Source: Caulobacteraceae bacterium
GTDB lineage: Bacteria > Pseudomonadota > Alphaproteobacteria > Caulobacterales > Caulobacteraceae
DNA length: 64,000 nt
NCBI GenBank assembly: GCA_030446805.1
Contig: JAUJMO010000003.1
Coordinates: 248,001-312,000 of the forward strand
Direction of reading: 5' to 3'
The translations under genes and the position numbers were made by a program. Positions 24,548-34,238 of the stretch are shown piece after piece. Numbering within the stretch: the stretch's first letter is position 1; each line of letters begins with the position of its first letter. The notes beneath the pieces were generated by a model. The model saw nothing but the letters and a program-made list of their open reading frames with translations. It searched no databases and was not told where the DNA came from.

Positions 24548-25691
24548 CGCCGCCCCGGGCGCCAAGGTCGCCCTTTTCGCCAACACCGAGTGGTACCTCT
24601 TCAACTTCCGCCTTCCTCTCGCCCGACGGCTGAAGGACTTGGGCTATGAGGTGCTGCTGCTTTCGCCGCCCGGACCTTACGGCCAACGGCTTCGGGAGCT
24701 TGGATTCGACTGGCGGCCGGTCCCGCTCCGCCGGCGCAGCCTCAATCCGCTCGGGGAGTTGGCCTTCCTGCTCCGCCTCGCCCGCCTGCTCAGGACGGAG
24801 CGACCGAGCCTGATCCACAACTTCACGCTGAAGTGCGCGATCTACGGCTCCCTGGCCGGTCGGCTCGCCGGGGTGCAACGGCGCATCAACGCCGTGGCGG
24901 GCTTGGGATATGTGTTCAGCAGCTCGGACGGACGCGCGCGGGTTCTCCGACCCCTCGTGCGGGCCTTGATCCAGCTGGCGCTTCTGGGCCGGTGGAGCCG
25001 CGTCGTCCTTCAGAACAGCGACGACTTCGCGGTTTTCGAACGCACAGGCCTGGCGCGTCGGGCGGACCTTCGGCTGATCCGCGGATCCGGAGTCGACTGC
25101 TCCCGTTTCACGCCGCCGCCCGAGTGCGGTGACGCGGGTCCGCTGCGGGTCCTCCTGGCGGCGCGGCTCCTCATCGACAAGGGCGTACTCGAGTTCGTCG
25201 AAGCGGCCCGGGCGCTGAGGGCGCCGGAGCGCCGGATCGACTTTCTGCTCGCCGGCGAGCCGGACGAGGGCAACCCCGCCGCGATCGCGAGCTCCGTGAT
25301 CCGCGGATGGGTCAACGAAGGCCTGATCCAATGGCTGGGCCACGTCGAGGACATGCCGACTCTGGTCCGTAGCGTCGACGTGGTGGTTCTGCCGAGTTAT
25401 CGCGAGGGGCTGCCCAAGTCCCTGATCGAGGCCGCCGCCTGCGCCCGGCCGCTGGTGACGACCGACGTCCCCGGCTGCCGCGAGGTGGTTGAGGATGGCG
25501 TCGACGGACTGCTGGTCCCGCCTCGCACGGTGCAGCCGTTGGCCGAAGCCATCGCCCGCCTACACGACGACCCGGAGCTGCGCAGGCGCCTCGGGAAGGG
25601 CGCTCGCGCCAAGGCTTTGTCGCAATTCGACCAGGAGATCGTACTCGCCAAGACAGTGGCGGTGTACGAAGAGCTGCTGAACCGCACCTAG
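24540..25691 (+). CDS. Glycosyltransferase family 4 protein
   Basis: From the ATG at 24540 the 383-residue enzyme has the N-terminal acceptor domain (VALFANTEWYLFNFRLPLAR) and C-terminal nucleotide-sugar domain with LRVLLAARLLIDKGVLEFVE and the E-x7-E motif in SYREGLPKSLIEAAACARPL, all typical of GT4 GT-B enzymes that build exopolysaccharides. It is expected to be cytoplasmic or peripheral on the inner membrane. The gene converges on the TPR gene with a 4-bp overlap of 3' ends. Confidence 0.9.
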   Translation: MHSAAPGAKVALFANTEWYLFNFRLPLARRLKDLGYEVLLLSPPGPYGQRLRELGFDWRPVPLRRRSLNPLGELAFLLRLARLLRTERPSLIHNFTLKCAIYGSLAGRLAGVQRRINAVAGLGYVFSSSDGRARVLRPLVRALIQLALLGRWSRVVLQNSDDFAVFERTGLARRADLRLIRGSGVDCSRFTPPPECGDAGPLRVLLAARLLIDKGVLEFVEAARALRAPERRIDFLLAGEPDEGNPAAIASSVIRGWVNEGLIQWLGHVEDMPTLVRSVDVVVLPSYREGLPKSLIEAAACARPLVTTDVPGCREVVEDGVDGLLVPPRTVQPLAEAIARLHDDPELRRRLGKGARAKALSQFDQEIVLAKTVAVYEELLNRT

Positions 25692-26935
25692 CCGCCGGCC
25701 CGGCGGCTCACCCGCAGGTCATCGAACCAAACCGGCGCCAGGCTTTCGACGGCGCTGGGCGGTGCAGCTGCGGCCTCCAACGCGAGCCGCTGCGCCGGGC
25801 AGCCTCCGCTGGGGACCCGAAACGGCACGACGACCGAAGCCCAACCGGCGGCTCCCTCGAGGGGCCCGCTGGCCCCGAGTTCGGTCTGGCTGTCCGCGCA
25901 TCTCACCACCCAGCTCATCGCCGCGGTCCCACCCGCCTGCTCCGCGCGGGTCTTGAAGGCCAAAAGGTAGTCGCCGGGCGGCAGGAGCAGCAGCTGCTCC
26001 AGCCAGTGCCCGACAAGGCGGCCGGAGGGGGCCACGCGCAAGGCGTATCCTTGGCGGCTTTCGCCGGAAGGTGCGATCAACGCCTCTCCCGCAGCCGCTG
26101 CGGGGATTGTCCAGGCGAAAGGCGAGGGACCTTCACCGGGATCGAACCCGCCGTTGTTGGGCCAGCCCAGCAAGACGCGTCGCTCTCTCGGGAGACCCCC
26201 GCGCCAGAGCTCCGCCGCCTCGGCGTAGCGGCCTTCGTCCACAAGCCGGCGGAGCCAGCACTCGAGCTCCGCGGAAGTCGGAGGCGCCCTTGTGGTCTGG
26301 AGGGACGTGAAGCTGCTGCGCAGCACTTCCGGGTTGCCCCCCCGGCAGAGCTCCCGCAGAATCCCTTCACGCCAGTAGGGCCGCAGGGCAAGGCGTGCGG
26401 CCAGGCCTTGGCCGGAGCCCGGTAGGCCGCTCAATTCGGACATGAGGGGCGCAAGCTCTTCGGCGATGTACGGATCGCTCCGCAGCAGCATGTCCGCGTG
26501 GAACCAGGCGCGGTCCGGCCGCAGGCCGGCCAGGTGGTGTTCGAACAGCCAGGCGTGCGCCGCCCGGTCTCGGAGCGAACGGCGCGCCGCCCGCTCCATG
26601 AGAGTTCGTGCCCGCCCCTCTCGCCCGCGAGCATCCGCGACCAGGCCCAGCGCGCTGATCGCGCGGACCTGAAGCGGGCTGGCCAGGAGCGCCCGGCGCG
26701 CCAAAGCCTCGGCTTTGCGCAGGTCCGCTTCGCTTTCAGTTTGCGTCCGCTCGAGGGCCAGCCGCTGCAGCGCATCTGGATGTGCTGAGCGCCACGCAAG
26801 GGCGCGGTCGGGGCTCTCGCGAACGGCGCGGTCGGCCAGGGTCCCCGAAACGATCAGCCACGCGAGACCGGCGAGGGCCAGAAGCAGGACGCCTCCGGCC
26901 AGGGCTTCGCCGATCAGTCGTCCTGCGCGCGTCAC
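25688..26935 (-). CDS. TPR-containing membrane-anchored protein of the polysaccharide locus
   Basis: The 415-residue protein has one N-terminal membrane segment (about residues 11-30, ALAGGVLLLALAGLAWLIVS), TPR-like helical pairs between about 60 and 260 (LRKAEALARRALLASPLQVR) and a C-terminal beta-rich domain (PPGDYLLAFKTRAEQAGGTA, VSRRAGG end) that resembles a carbohydrate-binding jelly roll. It should face the periplasm. It follows wzc with a 13-bp gap in the same direction, so it is probably an accessory factor of chain assembly or export; exact role unknown. Confidence 0.7.
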   Translation of the reverse strand: MTRAGRLIGEALAGGVLLLALAGLAWLIVSGTLADRAVRESPDRALAWRSAHPDALQRLALERTQTESEADLRKAEALARRALLASPLQVRAISALGLVADARGREGRARTLMERAARRSLRDRAAHAWLFEHHLAGLRPDRAWFHADMLLRSDPYIAEELAPLMSELSGLPGSGQGLAARLALRPYWREGILRELCRGGNPEVLRSSFTSLQTTRAPPTSAELECWLRRLVDEGRYAEAAELWRGGLPRERRVLLGWPNNGGFDPGEGPSPFAWTIPAAAAGEALIAPSGESRQGYALRVAPSGRLVGHWLEQLLLLPPGDYLLAFKTRAEQAGGTAAMSWVVRCADSQTELGASGPLEGAAGWASVVVPFRVPSGGCPAQRLALEAAAAPPSAVESLAPVWFDDLRVSRRAGG

Positions 26936-26948
26936 GTTCGCTCCGGGC

Positions 26949-29249
26949 TCAGGAAGCGGAGGCCCCGAGGCGTTTGCGTGCGAACAGCTTCTTGGGAGCC
27001 TCTGCGCCGTAGTCGTAGCCGTACTCGCTGCCGTATTCGTAGCCGTAACCGGCTCGCCGGGCGTCGAACTTGGTGAGCAGGGCGCCCAGAAGGCGCCCGC
27101 GCCCGATCTGAAGGCGCCGAACCGCGGCGCGTGCGGCGCCCACGCGGGTCCCCCCGGCTTCGATCACCAGCAGCACGCCGTCTGTCACTCCGCCCAGGAG
27201 CGCGGCGTCCGCAAGCCCCATTACAGGAGGGCCGTCGACGATGACGAGGTCGTACTCCTCCTGGGCGTGTTCCAGAACCTCCCGCAGCCGGGCGCGGGCC
27301 AGGAGCTGGGCCGGGTTGGGAGGCAGAGGGCCGCAGGGGACCACCCACAGCGATCCGCCCACGGCTGCGGCGGCCTCCGACATCCGCATGGCGCCGGCCA
27401 GGACGTTGCTGGTTCCCGCCGTATTGTCCAGGTTGAAGGCCTTGTGCAGCGAAGGATTGCGCAGGTCGGCGTCGATCAGGAGCACGCGGCGGCCAAGTTG
27501 GGAGAAGTTCACAGCCAAGGTTTGCGCCGTGGTCGATTTCCCCTCGCCTGGCCGCGAGCTGGTGACGAGGAGCGACCTGGGCAGCCCTTCGTCGGTGGCG
27601 AAGCTCAAGGCCGTCCCGGCGGAATAGTAGGCTTCGGCGAAGGGGGATCGCCGATCGTTCATCGCTTCCGCCGCGCTCTGCCCGCGGGCCAGCGTCGGAA
27701 TAGAGCCGATCAGGGACAGACCGACCTTCTGCTCCACATCCTCCGGCGACCTGACGGTCTCGTCGATGTTCTCGAGGATGAAGGCCAGGAGCACGCCCGC
27801 GAAAAGCCCAAGCACCCCGGCGATCGCCAGGATCAGCAGCTTGTTGGGCTTGGTCGGACCGCGAGGCGCTTCCGCCCGGTCCACGATGGAGATGTTGTTC
27901 GCCCCGACGCCGCCGGCGACGCCGATCTCCTTGTAGCGTTGCAGAAGCCCATCATAGAGCGAGCGGTTGGTGTCCACCTCGCGCTGGAGGATGGTGTATT
28001 GAATGCTGCGGCCCTGAAGGTTGAGCACGCCAGACTTCAGCCCCGCGACCTGGGCCGCCAGGGCGGCCTCCTGCCTCCGGGCCGCTTCGTAGTTGTTTCG
28101 GATCGAGCTGCGGATGTTCGAAACTTCTGTGCCGATCTGGCGATCAAGCTCGGCGATCTGAGCCTGGAGCTGGACCATGTCCGGATACTCGGGCTTGAAG
28201 GTGCTCAGCTTCTGCTGGTACTCGGCCGCTAGCCGCGCACGGGCTTCCCGTGTCACATTGATGGACGAACTCTGCAGCACCGCGGGCAGGGTCATCCCGC
28301 CCGCGACTTGGGCTTGCCGCCACTGGGCCTCGGCCCTGATCCGCTCCGCCTTGGCGGCGGACAGCGAATCGTTGAGCGAGGTCAGGCTTGAAGCATCGAC
28401 GGAGCGACCTTCGCCCGCGCCCTCGCCGCTGGGGATGTTCACGATGCCTTGCGCCTGGGCGTAGGCCACGAGTTGCCGCTCGGACGCCTCCAGTCGCTGC
28501 CTCACCTGGGCCAAGCGGTTTTCGAGGAAGTTCCGCGCATAGGCCGAGGCGTCGAACCGCCGCGCCAGGGTCGACTCGATAAAGGAGTCGGCCACCGCGT
28601 TCGCCACCCGCGCCGAAAGCGCCTTGTCCGGACTGGTGAAGCTCACGCGCACCAGGCGCGAATTTCGTACCGGCTCCACCTCGAGCCTGCTTAGAAGCTG
28701 GCCGACCGCCGCCCGCTCTTGCGCCACGGGGTCCTGCGGAACTTCTGGTCGCGAATTCCGCCTCAGTCTCGCGAGGGGGCCCGAGGGCTGGTCCATGCTC
28801 TGGAAGGCGGCGTCCTGCCCCAGGTTCAGGGAACGCACCACACGCTCCGCGAGGGAGCGGCTCTTCAGGAGCTGATATTGGGTTTCGTAGAACTCCCGGT
28901 CTCCTGAGGCTGACTCCGAAGCCTCCACCCCCTGGACGTCGATGATCTTGGCGGCTTCCCGCTCGATCTGCAGGGTGGTGGTGGCCCGGTACTCGGGGGT
29001 GGTCAGCAGGATCACCAGGACGCCTAAGGCCAGGGCGCCCGCCAGGACGGCGAGAATGCTCCACCGGCGCTTGAGCAGCATGCGCCAGTAGCCAAGCAGG
29101 TCCAGCTCCCCCCCGCCGCCGCCTTCCGACCAGCCCATCTGCTGCGGGAGCATGAGCGCATCGCTTCCGCGCGCGGCCAGGCCGCCGGCGCGGTGCGCGG
29201 GGACTCCGTAACCCTGGCGCCTGGACGGGTCTTCGCCGGTGTGCTTCAT
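26949..29249 (-). CDS. wzc: Polysaccharide co-polymerase / tyrosine autokinase (Wzc type)
   Basis: The 766-residue protein has a Wzz domain with TM1 (SILAVLAGALALGVLVILLT, about 63-82), a long periplasmic coiled-coil region, TM2 (LLILAIAGVLGLFAGVLLAF), and a cytoplasmic BY-kinase. Kinase motifs are Walker A SSRPGEGKSTTAQT, Walker A' VLLIDADLRNPSLHK and Walker B LVIVDGPPVMGLADA. The tail has a tyrosine cluster YGYEYGSEYGYDYG, the autophosphorylation site. It controls chain length and export with Wza, encoded just upstream. No phosphotyrosine phosphatase (Wzb) is adjacent. Confidence 0.94.
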   Translation of the reverse strand: MKHTGEDPSRRQGYGVPAHRAGGLAARGSDALMLPQQMGWSEGGGGGELDLLGYWRMLLKRRWSILAVLAGALALGVLVILLTTPEYRATTTLQIEREAAKIIDVQGVEASESASGDREFYETQYQLLKSRSLAERVVRSLNLGQDAAFQSMDQPSGPLARLRRNSRPEVPQDPVAQERAAVGQLLSRLEVEPVRNSRLVRVSFTSPDKALSARVANAVADSFIESTLARRFDASAYARNFLENRLAQVRQRLEASERQLVAYAQAQGIVNIPSGEGAGEGRSVDASSLTSLNDSLSAAKAERIRAEAQWRQAQVAGGMTLPAVLQSSSINVTREARARLAAEYQQKLSTFKPEYPDMVQLQAQIAELDRQIGTEVSNIRSSIRNNYEAARRQEAALAAQVAGLKSGVLNLQGRSIQYTILQREVDTNRSLYDGLLQRYKEIGVAGGVGANNISIVDRAEAPRGPTKPNKLLILAIAGVLGLFAGVLLAFILENIDETVRSPEDVEQKVGLSLIGSIPTLARGQSAAEAMNDRRSPFAEAYYSAGTALSFATDEGLPRSLLVTSSRPGEGKSTTAQTLAVNFSQLGRRVLLIDADLRNPSLHKAFNLDNTAGTSNVLAGAMRMSEAAAAVGGSLWVVPCGPLPPNPAQLLARARLREVLEHAQEEYDLVIVDGPPVMGLADAALLGGVTDGVLLVIEAGGTRVGAARAAVRRLQIGRGRLLGALLTKFDARRAGYGYEYGSEYGYDYGAEAPKKLFARKRLGASAS

Positions 29250-29270
29250 CCTGCTTAGCTCTGCCTGGCG

Positions 29271-29990
29271 CTAGAAGGGTCGGAACACCGACAGGATCGG
29301 TAAGGAGCTGACGATCGCGCGAAGAACGTCTCGCCCGCGCGTGCCGGCATCATCCACCACGACGATGTCGTTGGGATAGATATCCGGATCGGCGGCCTGG
29401 CCCTTGCGGATGGCGCCCAAGTCGAAGCGGGCCGCCATGCGCTGGTTGTCCACGTTCCGGAAGACGATCACGCCTTTCAGGTTCGCCGACTCCTCCAGGC
29501 CGCGGGCGAGGGCGATCGCCTGAAGCAGCGTCACGGGCTCCTTGATCTCGAAGACACCGGGCTGCTTCACCGCGCCTTCAACGGTCAGCCGTTGGGCCAC
29601 GACGTCCGCCTTGTGCTTTTCCTTGATGAAGACCGTGACGTTGGGATTGCGCATGTACTTCTGGCGCAGCCGCTCGGCTATCTCGAGTTCCACCTCGCGC
29701 ACGGTCTTGCCGCCCGCGGCGATCGAACCGACCAGAGGCAGGGATATCTCGCCCGCGAGGTTCACCCGCACGGTACGGGTGAGGTCGGGCACCTGAAACA
29801 CAGCGACGTCGAGCACGTCCTGAGGCGCTACCTGGTCGGCGGGGGTGTCGGCGGCAGCGGAGGCCGCGGACGCGGACGCGGGAGCGGGCAGCTGGGAGGT
29901 GACGACCGCCACGTCCGGAGACATGGGTGCGGGCGTCGAGGACGCGCAGCCTGCCAGCAGCAGGGCTCCCCAGAGCCACATCCCCTTCAT
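29271..29990 (-). CDS. wza: Outer-membrane polysaccharide export lipoprotein (Wza type)
   Basis: From the ATG at 29990 (SD GGAGG upstream) the 239-residue product has a lipoprotein signal MKGMWLWGALLLAGCASS, a Poly_export domain (DVLDVAVFQVPDLTRTVRVN, EISLPLVGSIAAGGKTVREV) and one SLBB domain (VTVEGAVKQPGVFEIKEPVT). It is shorter than E. coli Wza, with one SLBB domain and no clear C-terminal amphipathic helix for a barrel, so it is a Wza-like periplasmic/outer-membrane component. It precedes wzc by 21 bp. Confidence 0.9.
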   Translation of the reverse strand: MKGMWLWGALLLAGCASSTPAPMSPDVAVVTSQLPAPASASAASAAADTPADQVAPQDVLDVAVFQVPDLTRTVRVNLAGEISLPLVGSIAAGGKTVREVELEIAERLRQKYMRNPNVTVFIKEKHKADVVAQRLTVEGAVKQPGVFEIKEPVTLLQAIALARGLEESANLKGVIVFRNVDNQRMAARFDLGAIRKGQAADPDIYPNDIVVVDDAGTRGRDVLRAIVSSLPILSVFRPF

Positions 29991-30300
29991 ACCAAGCCTC
30001 CTGACGTCCACATTACACGCATCGCGGATGCACGGCACCGACCTTTAGGTGAATCATCGCGCCCGTCCCTTGCAGGACCTGCGCCAAGCGCTGAGCCGGG
30101 CTTGCCCGCACCGGACTGCTGTGTCTGCGCGGCCTTATTGTGTCAGTTCCGTCGAGAGGGGCGCAGCGTGCGCCGTTCGGCCGCAGGCCGTCTCGCAGGT
30201 CGCCTCGTGGTTGACCCGCCTTGATGTGGACTTTTATCAATAGGATAAGGGAGCGCGGTAAAAACTTTCTTACCCCGAGCACCGCGTCGGGGGAGGGTTC
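29991..30300. other. Divergent intergenic region between wza and the WecA-like gene
   Basis: No supported gene was found. The stretch 30220-30275 is markedly more AT-rich than the surroundings (GGACTTTTATCAATAGGATA) and probably carries the promoter of the WecA-like gene. The wza-wzc promoter should be in the left part. No EcfG-type sequence was seen. Confidence 0.5.
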
Positions 30301-31413
30301 ATGTCGGAAATCGCCAACACCACCATCTTCGGAGTGTCGCTCGCCTTTACGGTCACGCTGGCGCTCGCGGGGCTGCTTGCGCCCGCCGCCAGCAGACTCC
30401 GGCTCGTCGACACGCCGAAGGGGCGCAAGGCTCACGCCGCGCCCACCCCCGTGGTGGGCGGCTTGGCCATGTTCGTCGGCGCAACGGTCGGACTGCTTCC
30501 CGCCATCCTGATGCTGGGCCTGGTTCCGGCGAACCTGGTCGGCCTGGGCTTGGCCGGCGTGGTGGTGATGGTCGCCGGGGTGCTCGACGACATGTACGAC
30601 CTCCGCTGGTATGTCAGGCTGCTGGCCCAGGTGGTCGCGGCGCTGAGCATGGTCTACGTGGGCGATGTCCGCGTTGAACACGTGGGCGCCCTTTTCGGGC
30701 TCGAGGATCTGGCGCTCGGGCCGATCTCGGTGCCCTTGACCGTTTTCGCGACTGTGGGCCTGATCAACGCGTTGAACATGGTCGACGGAGTGGATGGCCT
30801 GGCCGGCTCGCTTTCGGCGGCCGCCTTGCTCATGCTGCTGGTGGCCGCGCTTTATTCAGGCAACGTCCTCCTCGCCAGCGGGCTGGCCGTCGCCATCAGC
30901 GCCGTCTGCGCCTTTCTGGTGTTGAACCTGCGATGGCCGTGGCAGAAGCGTGCGCGAGTCTTCATGGGCAATTCAGGGAGCGCGCTGCTCGGTTTGATCA
31001 TCGCGTGGGCGACGTTCCGGCTTACCCAGTCGCCGGAACACCCGGTGTCGCCCATCCTTGCGCCGTTCTTCGTTGCTATCCCGCTTCTCGACTGTGTCAC
31101 CCTGATCGCGCGCAGGTTGGGTGCGCGACGCTCGCCTTTCCACGCCGACCGGGAGCACGTGCATCACCTCCTGCTTGATGCGGGGCTCGCGCCCTCGACC
31201 ATCGTGATCCTGCTGACCTCCGTGTCCCTGCTGCTCGGTCTGGCCGCGTCGGCCGCCTTGCGGATGGGGGCTCCGGAGTCTGCCCTGGTGCTGGTCTTCG
31301 CCGTGGTCGCCGCGGGGTACGCCTGGTTCACCGGCTCTCGCCGGCGAGTGACCGCAGTGTTCGGACCGGTTGGAAGCTTCAGGCCATCCGAGTTCGCGCC
31401 GCAGACCGCCTAG
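30301..31413 (+). CDS. WecA-like undecaprenyl-phosphate sugar-1-phosphate transferase
   Basis: The 370-residue polytopic membrane protein of the MraY/WecA/TagO superfamily has about ten to eleven TM segments. Diagnostic motifs are LVDTPKGRKAHAAPTPVVGG, the Asp-rich AGVLDDMYDLRW, NALNMVDGVDGLAG, VFMGNSGSALLG and the cytoplasmic loop DREHVHHLLLDAG. It should transfer a HexNAc-1-phosphate from UDP-sugar to undecaprenyl phosphate, the first step of the repeat unit. An SD-like GGGGGAGGG sits before the ATG. It converges on the epimerase gene with almost no gap. Confidence 0.92.
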   Translation: MSEIANTTIFGVSLAFTVTLALAGLLAPAASRLRLVDTPKGRKAHAAPTPVVGGLAMFVGATVGLLPAILMLGLVPANLVGLGLAGVVVMVAGVLDDMYDLRWYVRLLAQVVAALSMVYVGDVRVEHVGALFGLEDLALGPISVPLTVFATVGLINALNMVDGVDGLAGSLSAAALLMLLVAALYSGNVLLASGLAVAISAVCAFLVLNLRWPWQKRARVFMGNSGSALLGLIIAWATFRLTQSPEHPVSPILAPFFVAIPLLDCVTLIARRLGARRSPFHADREHVHHLLLDAGLAPSTIVILLTSVSLLLGLAASAALRMGAPESALVLVFAVVAAGYAWFTGSRRRVTAVFGPVGSFRPSEFAPQTA

Positions 31414-31415
31414 CC

Positions 31416-32426
31416 TCAGCCTACCTTGTAGTAAGCCCGGTACCAGTCGACGAAGCGGCCCACGCCCACTTCGACGGTGGTGGTGGGCTGGTAGCCCACG
31501 TCCCTCGCAAGGTCGCTCACGTCCGCCTCCGTGGCCGGTACATCGCCGGCCTGGAGCGGCAGCATGTTCAGCGTCGCCTTCCGTCCGAGCTTCTCCTCGA
31601 GGACCTCGATATAGCGCATCAGCTCGACCGAGCGCTGGTTGCCGATGTTGTACAGGCGGTACGGCGCCGTGCTGCTGCCCGGGTCGGGGTCATGGCCGTT
31701 CCACTCCGGCGAGGGGGAGGCCGGTCGATCGAGGGCGCGGATCACGCCTTCCACGATGTCGTCGACGTAGGTGAAGTCCCGCCTGTGGCGCCCTTCGTTG
31801 AAAACGTTGATCGGCTCGCCCGCCAGGATCGCCTTGGTGAACAGGAACAGCGCCATGTCGGGCCTGCCCCACGGCCCGTAGACGGTGAAGAACCTCAGCC
31901 CGGTGGACGGGATCGCGAACAGGTGCGCGTAACTGTGGGCCATCATCTCATTGGCCTTCTTGGTCGCCGCGTACAGCGTCAGGGGGTGCTCGGCGCCTTG
32001 GTGAACCGAGAACGGAAGGCGGGTGTTGGCGCCGTAGACCGAACTCGTGGAGGCGAACACAAGGTGCTCCACCCCGATCGACCGGCAGCCCTCCAGCACA
32101 TGGAGAAAGCCGGTGACGTTGCTGGCGACGTAGATGTGCGGGTTCTCCATCGCGTACCTCACCCCGGCCTGGGCCGCCAGATTGACGACGCGTTGGGGGC
32201 GGTGCGTTGCGAACACCTCGGCCACGCCCTCACGGTCGGCAAGGTCGACCTGCACGTGGGTATAGCCGGGGTGATGAAGGTGACGGGCTAGTCGATCCCG
32301 CTTCAGCTGGACGTCGTAGTAGTCATTCAGGTTGTCGAGGCCGACCACCTCGTCGCCGCGCTCCAAAAGCCGCAGCGCCAGAGTGGATCCGATAAAGCCC
32401 GCGGTTCCGGTGACAAGCACTTTCAT
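31416..32426 (-). CDS. UDP-glucuronate/UDP-sugar 4-epimerase (extended SDR)
   Basis: From the ATG at 32426 the 336-residue protein has the NAD-binding [20 protein letters not shown], then [16 protein letters not shown], which is highly typical of UDP-glucuronate 4-epimerases (LspL/Gae type), the catalytic Ser in [10 protein letters not shown] and YAATKKANE as YxxxK. It should convert UDP-GlcA to UDP-GalA, or the N-acetylated equivalents. It lies 41 bp downstream of a nucleotide-sugar dehydrogenase on the same strand, which would supply its uronic-acid substrate. The longer frame up to 32681 is only read-through. Confidence 0.88.
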   Translation of the reverse strand: MKVLVTGTAGFIGSTLALRLLERGDEVVGLDNLNDYYDVQLKRDRLARHLHHPGYTHVQVDLADREGVAEVFATHRPQRVVNLAAQAGVRYAMENPHIYVASNVTGFLHVLEGCRSIGVEHLVFASTSSVYGANTRLPFSVHQGAEHPLTLYAATKKANEMMAHSYAHLFAIPSTGLRFFTVYGPWGRPDMALFLFTKAILAGEPINVFNEGRHRRDFTYVDDIVEGVIRALDRPASPSPEWNGHDPDPGSSTAPYRLYNIGNQRSVELMRYIEVLEEKLGRKATLNMLPLQAGDVPATEADVSDLARDVGYQPTTTVEVGVGRFVDWYRAYYKVG

Positions 32427-32467
32427 CTGGTACGTACGCCTCGGGTGGTTGGCTCCCCTGCGGCCTG

Positions 32468-33745
32468 TCAGAGGCGCGCGTCGACCGTATCGGCGGGCAG
32501 CAGGGATTTGACGTCGTAAAGCACGCCCCCGGCGCGACAGAAAGCCCGCACCCCGATCGGGCCCATCTCCGCGTACTGGCGGTGCGGCACGGCCAAGACA
32601 ACCGCGTCGTAGGCTCCATTCACGGGAACGGCCACCAGGGTCTCCCCGTGCTCGCGCAGCGCCTCTTCCGCGCCAACCCACGGATCATGCACCTCGACCT
32701 CGGCGCGGTAGAGCCTCAGCTGGCGGAGGAGATCCACCACGCGGGTGTTCCGCACGTCGGGGCAGTTCTCCTTGAACGCGAGGCCAAGGACCAGAATCCG
32801 CGCTCCGATAGGGTTGATGCCGCGCCGCGCCATCAGGCGCAGAACCTGGTCGGCGACGTAGCCGCCCATACCGTCATTGATCCGTCGCCCGGCCAGGATC
32901 ACCTCCGGGTGATAGTCGAGCTCCTGCGCCTTGTGGGTGAGGTAATAGGGGTCGACACCGATACAGTGCCCGCCGACCAGCCCGGGGCGGAACGGAAGGA
33001 AGTTCCACTTTGTCCCGGCGGCCTCCAGCACCTCGGTGCTATCCAGCCCTAGGCGGTTGAAGATCATGGCCAGTTCGTTGACCAGCGCGATGTTCAGGTC
33101 GCGCTGCGTGTTCTCGATGACCTTGGCGGCCTCGGCCACTTTGATGGAACTGGCCCGATACGTGCCCGCCTCGACGATGGAGGCGTAAAGCGCGTCCACA
33201 AAGGCGGCCGCCTCTGGCGTGGAACCGGACGTGACCTTCGTGATGGTCGTCAGCCGATGCTTTGGATCGCCCGGGTTCACCCGTTCCGGGCTGTAGCCCA
33301 CGAAGAAGTCCCGGTTGAACGTGAGCCCGGACGCCTGCTCCAGCACGGGAACGCAGACTTCCTCCGTAGCGCCCGGATAGACTGTGGATTCATAGATGAC
33401 GTAGTCGCCTGGCTTCAGCAGGCCGCCCACCGCGCTGCTCGCCGCAATCAGCGAGCGCATGTCGGGGCGCTTCGCAGCATCGATCGGCGTCGGAACGGTG
33501 ATGACGAAGACGTTGCAGTCCCGCATCTCCTCCGGGCGGGGGCTGAAGCTCAGCCCCGTCGCCGCGGCGAGTTCATCCGGGCTGACCTCGCCGGTCCGAT
33601 CGAAGCCTTCGCCGAGTTCCCGCACACGGCCTTGGTCCAGGTCGAAGCCGCGCGTCTCGTAGCGGCGACCGAACTCGACCGCCAGCGGCAAACCGACGTA
33701 TCCCAGCCCGACGACCCCGACGCGGGCCTGTTCAACTTTCAGCAT
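32468..33745 (-). CDS. Nucleotide-sugar 6-dehydrogenase (TviB/WbpO-like)
   Basis: From the ATG at 33745 the 425-residue enzyme opens with [20 protein letters not shown] (Rossmann fold) and contains the catalytic Cys block [20 protein letters not shown] and the [20 protein letters not shown] segment. The exact wording around these, with [15 protein letters not shown], is closest to the TviB/WbpO class that oxidises UDP-HexNAc to the uronic acid, rather than to UDP-glucose dehydrogenase; this is a pattern judgement. Product would feed the adjacent epimerase. Confidence 0.88.
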   Translation of the reverse strand: MLKVEQARVGVVGLGYVGLPLAVEFGRRYETRGFDLDQGRVRELGEGFDRTGEVSPDELAAATGLSFSPRPEEMRDCNVFVITVPTPIDAAKRPDMRSLIAASSAVGGLLKPGDYVIYESTVYPGATEEVCVPVLEQASGLTFNRDFFVGYSPERVNPGDPKHRLTTITKVTSGSTPEAAAFVDALYASIVEAGTYRASSIKVAEAAKVIENTQRDLNIALVNELAMIFNRLGLDSTEVLEAAGTKWNFLPFRPGLVGGHCIGVDPYYLTHKAQELDYHPEVILAGRRINDGMGGYVADQVLRLMARRGINPIGARILVLGLAFKENCPDVRNTRVVDLLRQLRLYRAEVEVHDPWVGAEEALREHGETLVAVPVNGAYDAVVLAVPHRQYAEMGPIGVRAFCRAGGVLYDVKSLLPADTVDARL

Positions 33746-33876
33746 GCAGAATCCGTTAAGCGATGTGGCTGCGCCAACACGCCCCGTGCAAGATTCGCGC
33801 GCATCCGGGGCGGAGCATTGCACCTGGCGCCATTCTACGGTAGAGGACGACTGTAGCAATCCCGAAAGGGCTCGAC

Positions 33877-34158
33877 ATGCGTAGCCTTTCCCTAGCCTTC
33901 CTACTGAGCGCCGCCGTCGCTTCAACCGGCCCGACCGTGGCTTTTGCGGCCCCGGGCAAGGCGAAAACGGGCGCGGCGGCCAAGCCCGCGGCTGCACCGC
34001 AGAGCACCAACGCCCGGAACAACGCCCGGGGCGGCAGGGGCGTGAGCAAGGTCAACCCGAACTGCGGCAACGGTCGCGGCAGGGGCGGCGCCGACGGGGC
34101 TGGTCTTGGAAACGGCAGGGGGAACACCTGCGCGCAAGACCGGGGCGAAAGCCCGTAA
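33877..34158 (+). CDS. Small secreted Gly/Asn/Arg-rich protein
   Basis: The 93-residue product has a signal peptide (MRSLSLAFLLSAAVASTGPT VAFA, cleavage after AFA) and a basic mature part of Gly, Asn, Arg and Ala with two cysteines (VNPNCGNGRGRGG and GNTCAQDRGESP). It is flanked by its own promoter region, divergent from the dehydrogenase gene, and ends at a strong terminator, so it is a separate transcription unit. I recognise no family; it may bind the anionic polymer made by this locus, but that is only inference. Confidence 0.65.
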   Translation: MRSLSLAFLLSAAVASTGPTVAFAAPGKAKTGAAAKPAAAPQSTNARNNARGGRGVSKVNPNCGNGRGRGGADGAGLGNGRGNTCAQDRGESP

Positions 34159-34178
34159 GGACTGCGAGGGATCGAAAC

Positions 34179-34205
34179 GAAGGGCCGCGCTGCGGCCCTT
34201 TTTTT
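34179..34205 (+). terminator. Strong intrinsic terminator after the small secreted gene
   Basis: AGGGCCGC (34181-34188) pairs with GCGGCCCT (34192-34199) over a 3-nt loop and is followed by seven T. The GTG that could begin the next gene at 34206 lies just after the T run, which argues for a later start there. Confidence 0.9.
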
Positions 34206-34238
34206 GTGTCCGCAGCTGGGGTCGGTCGCGCCACTTCC

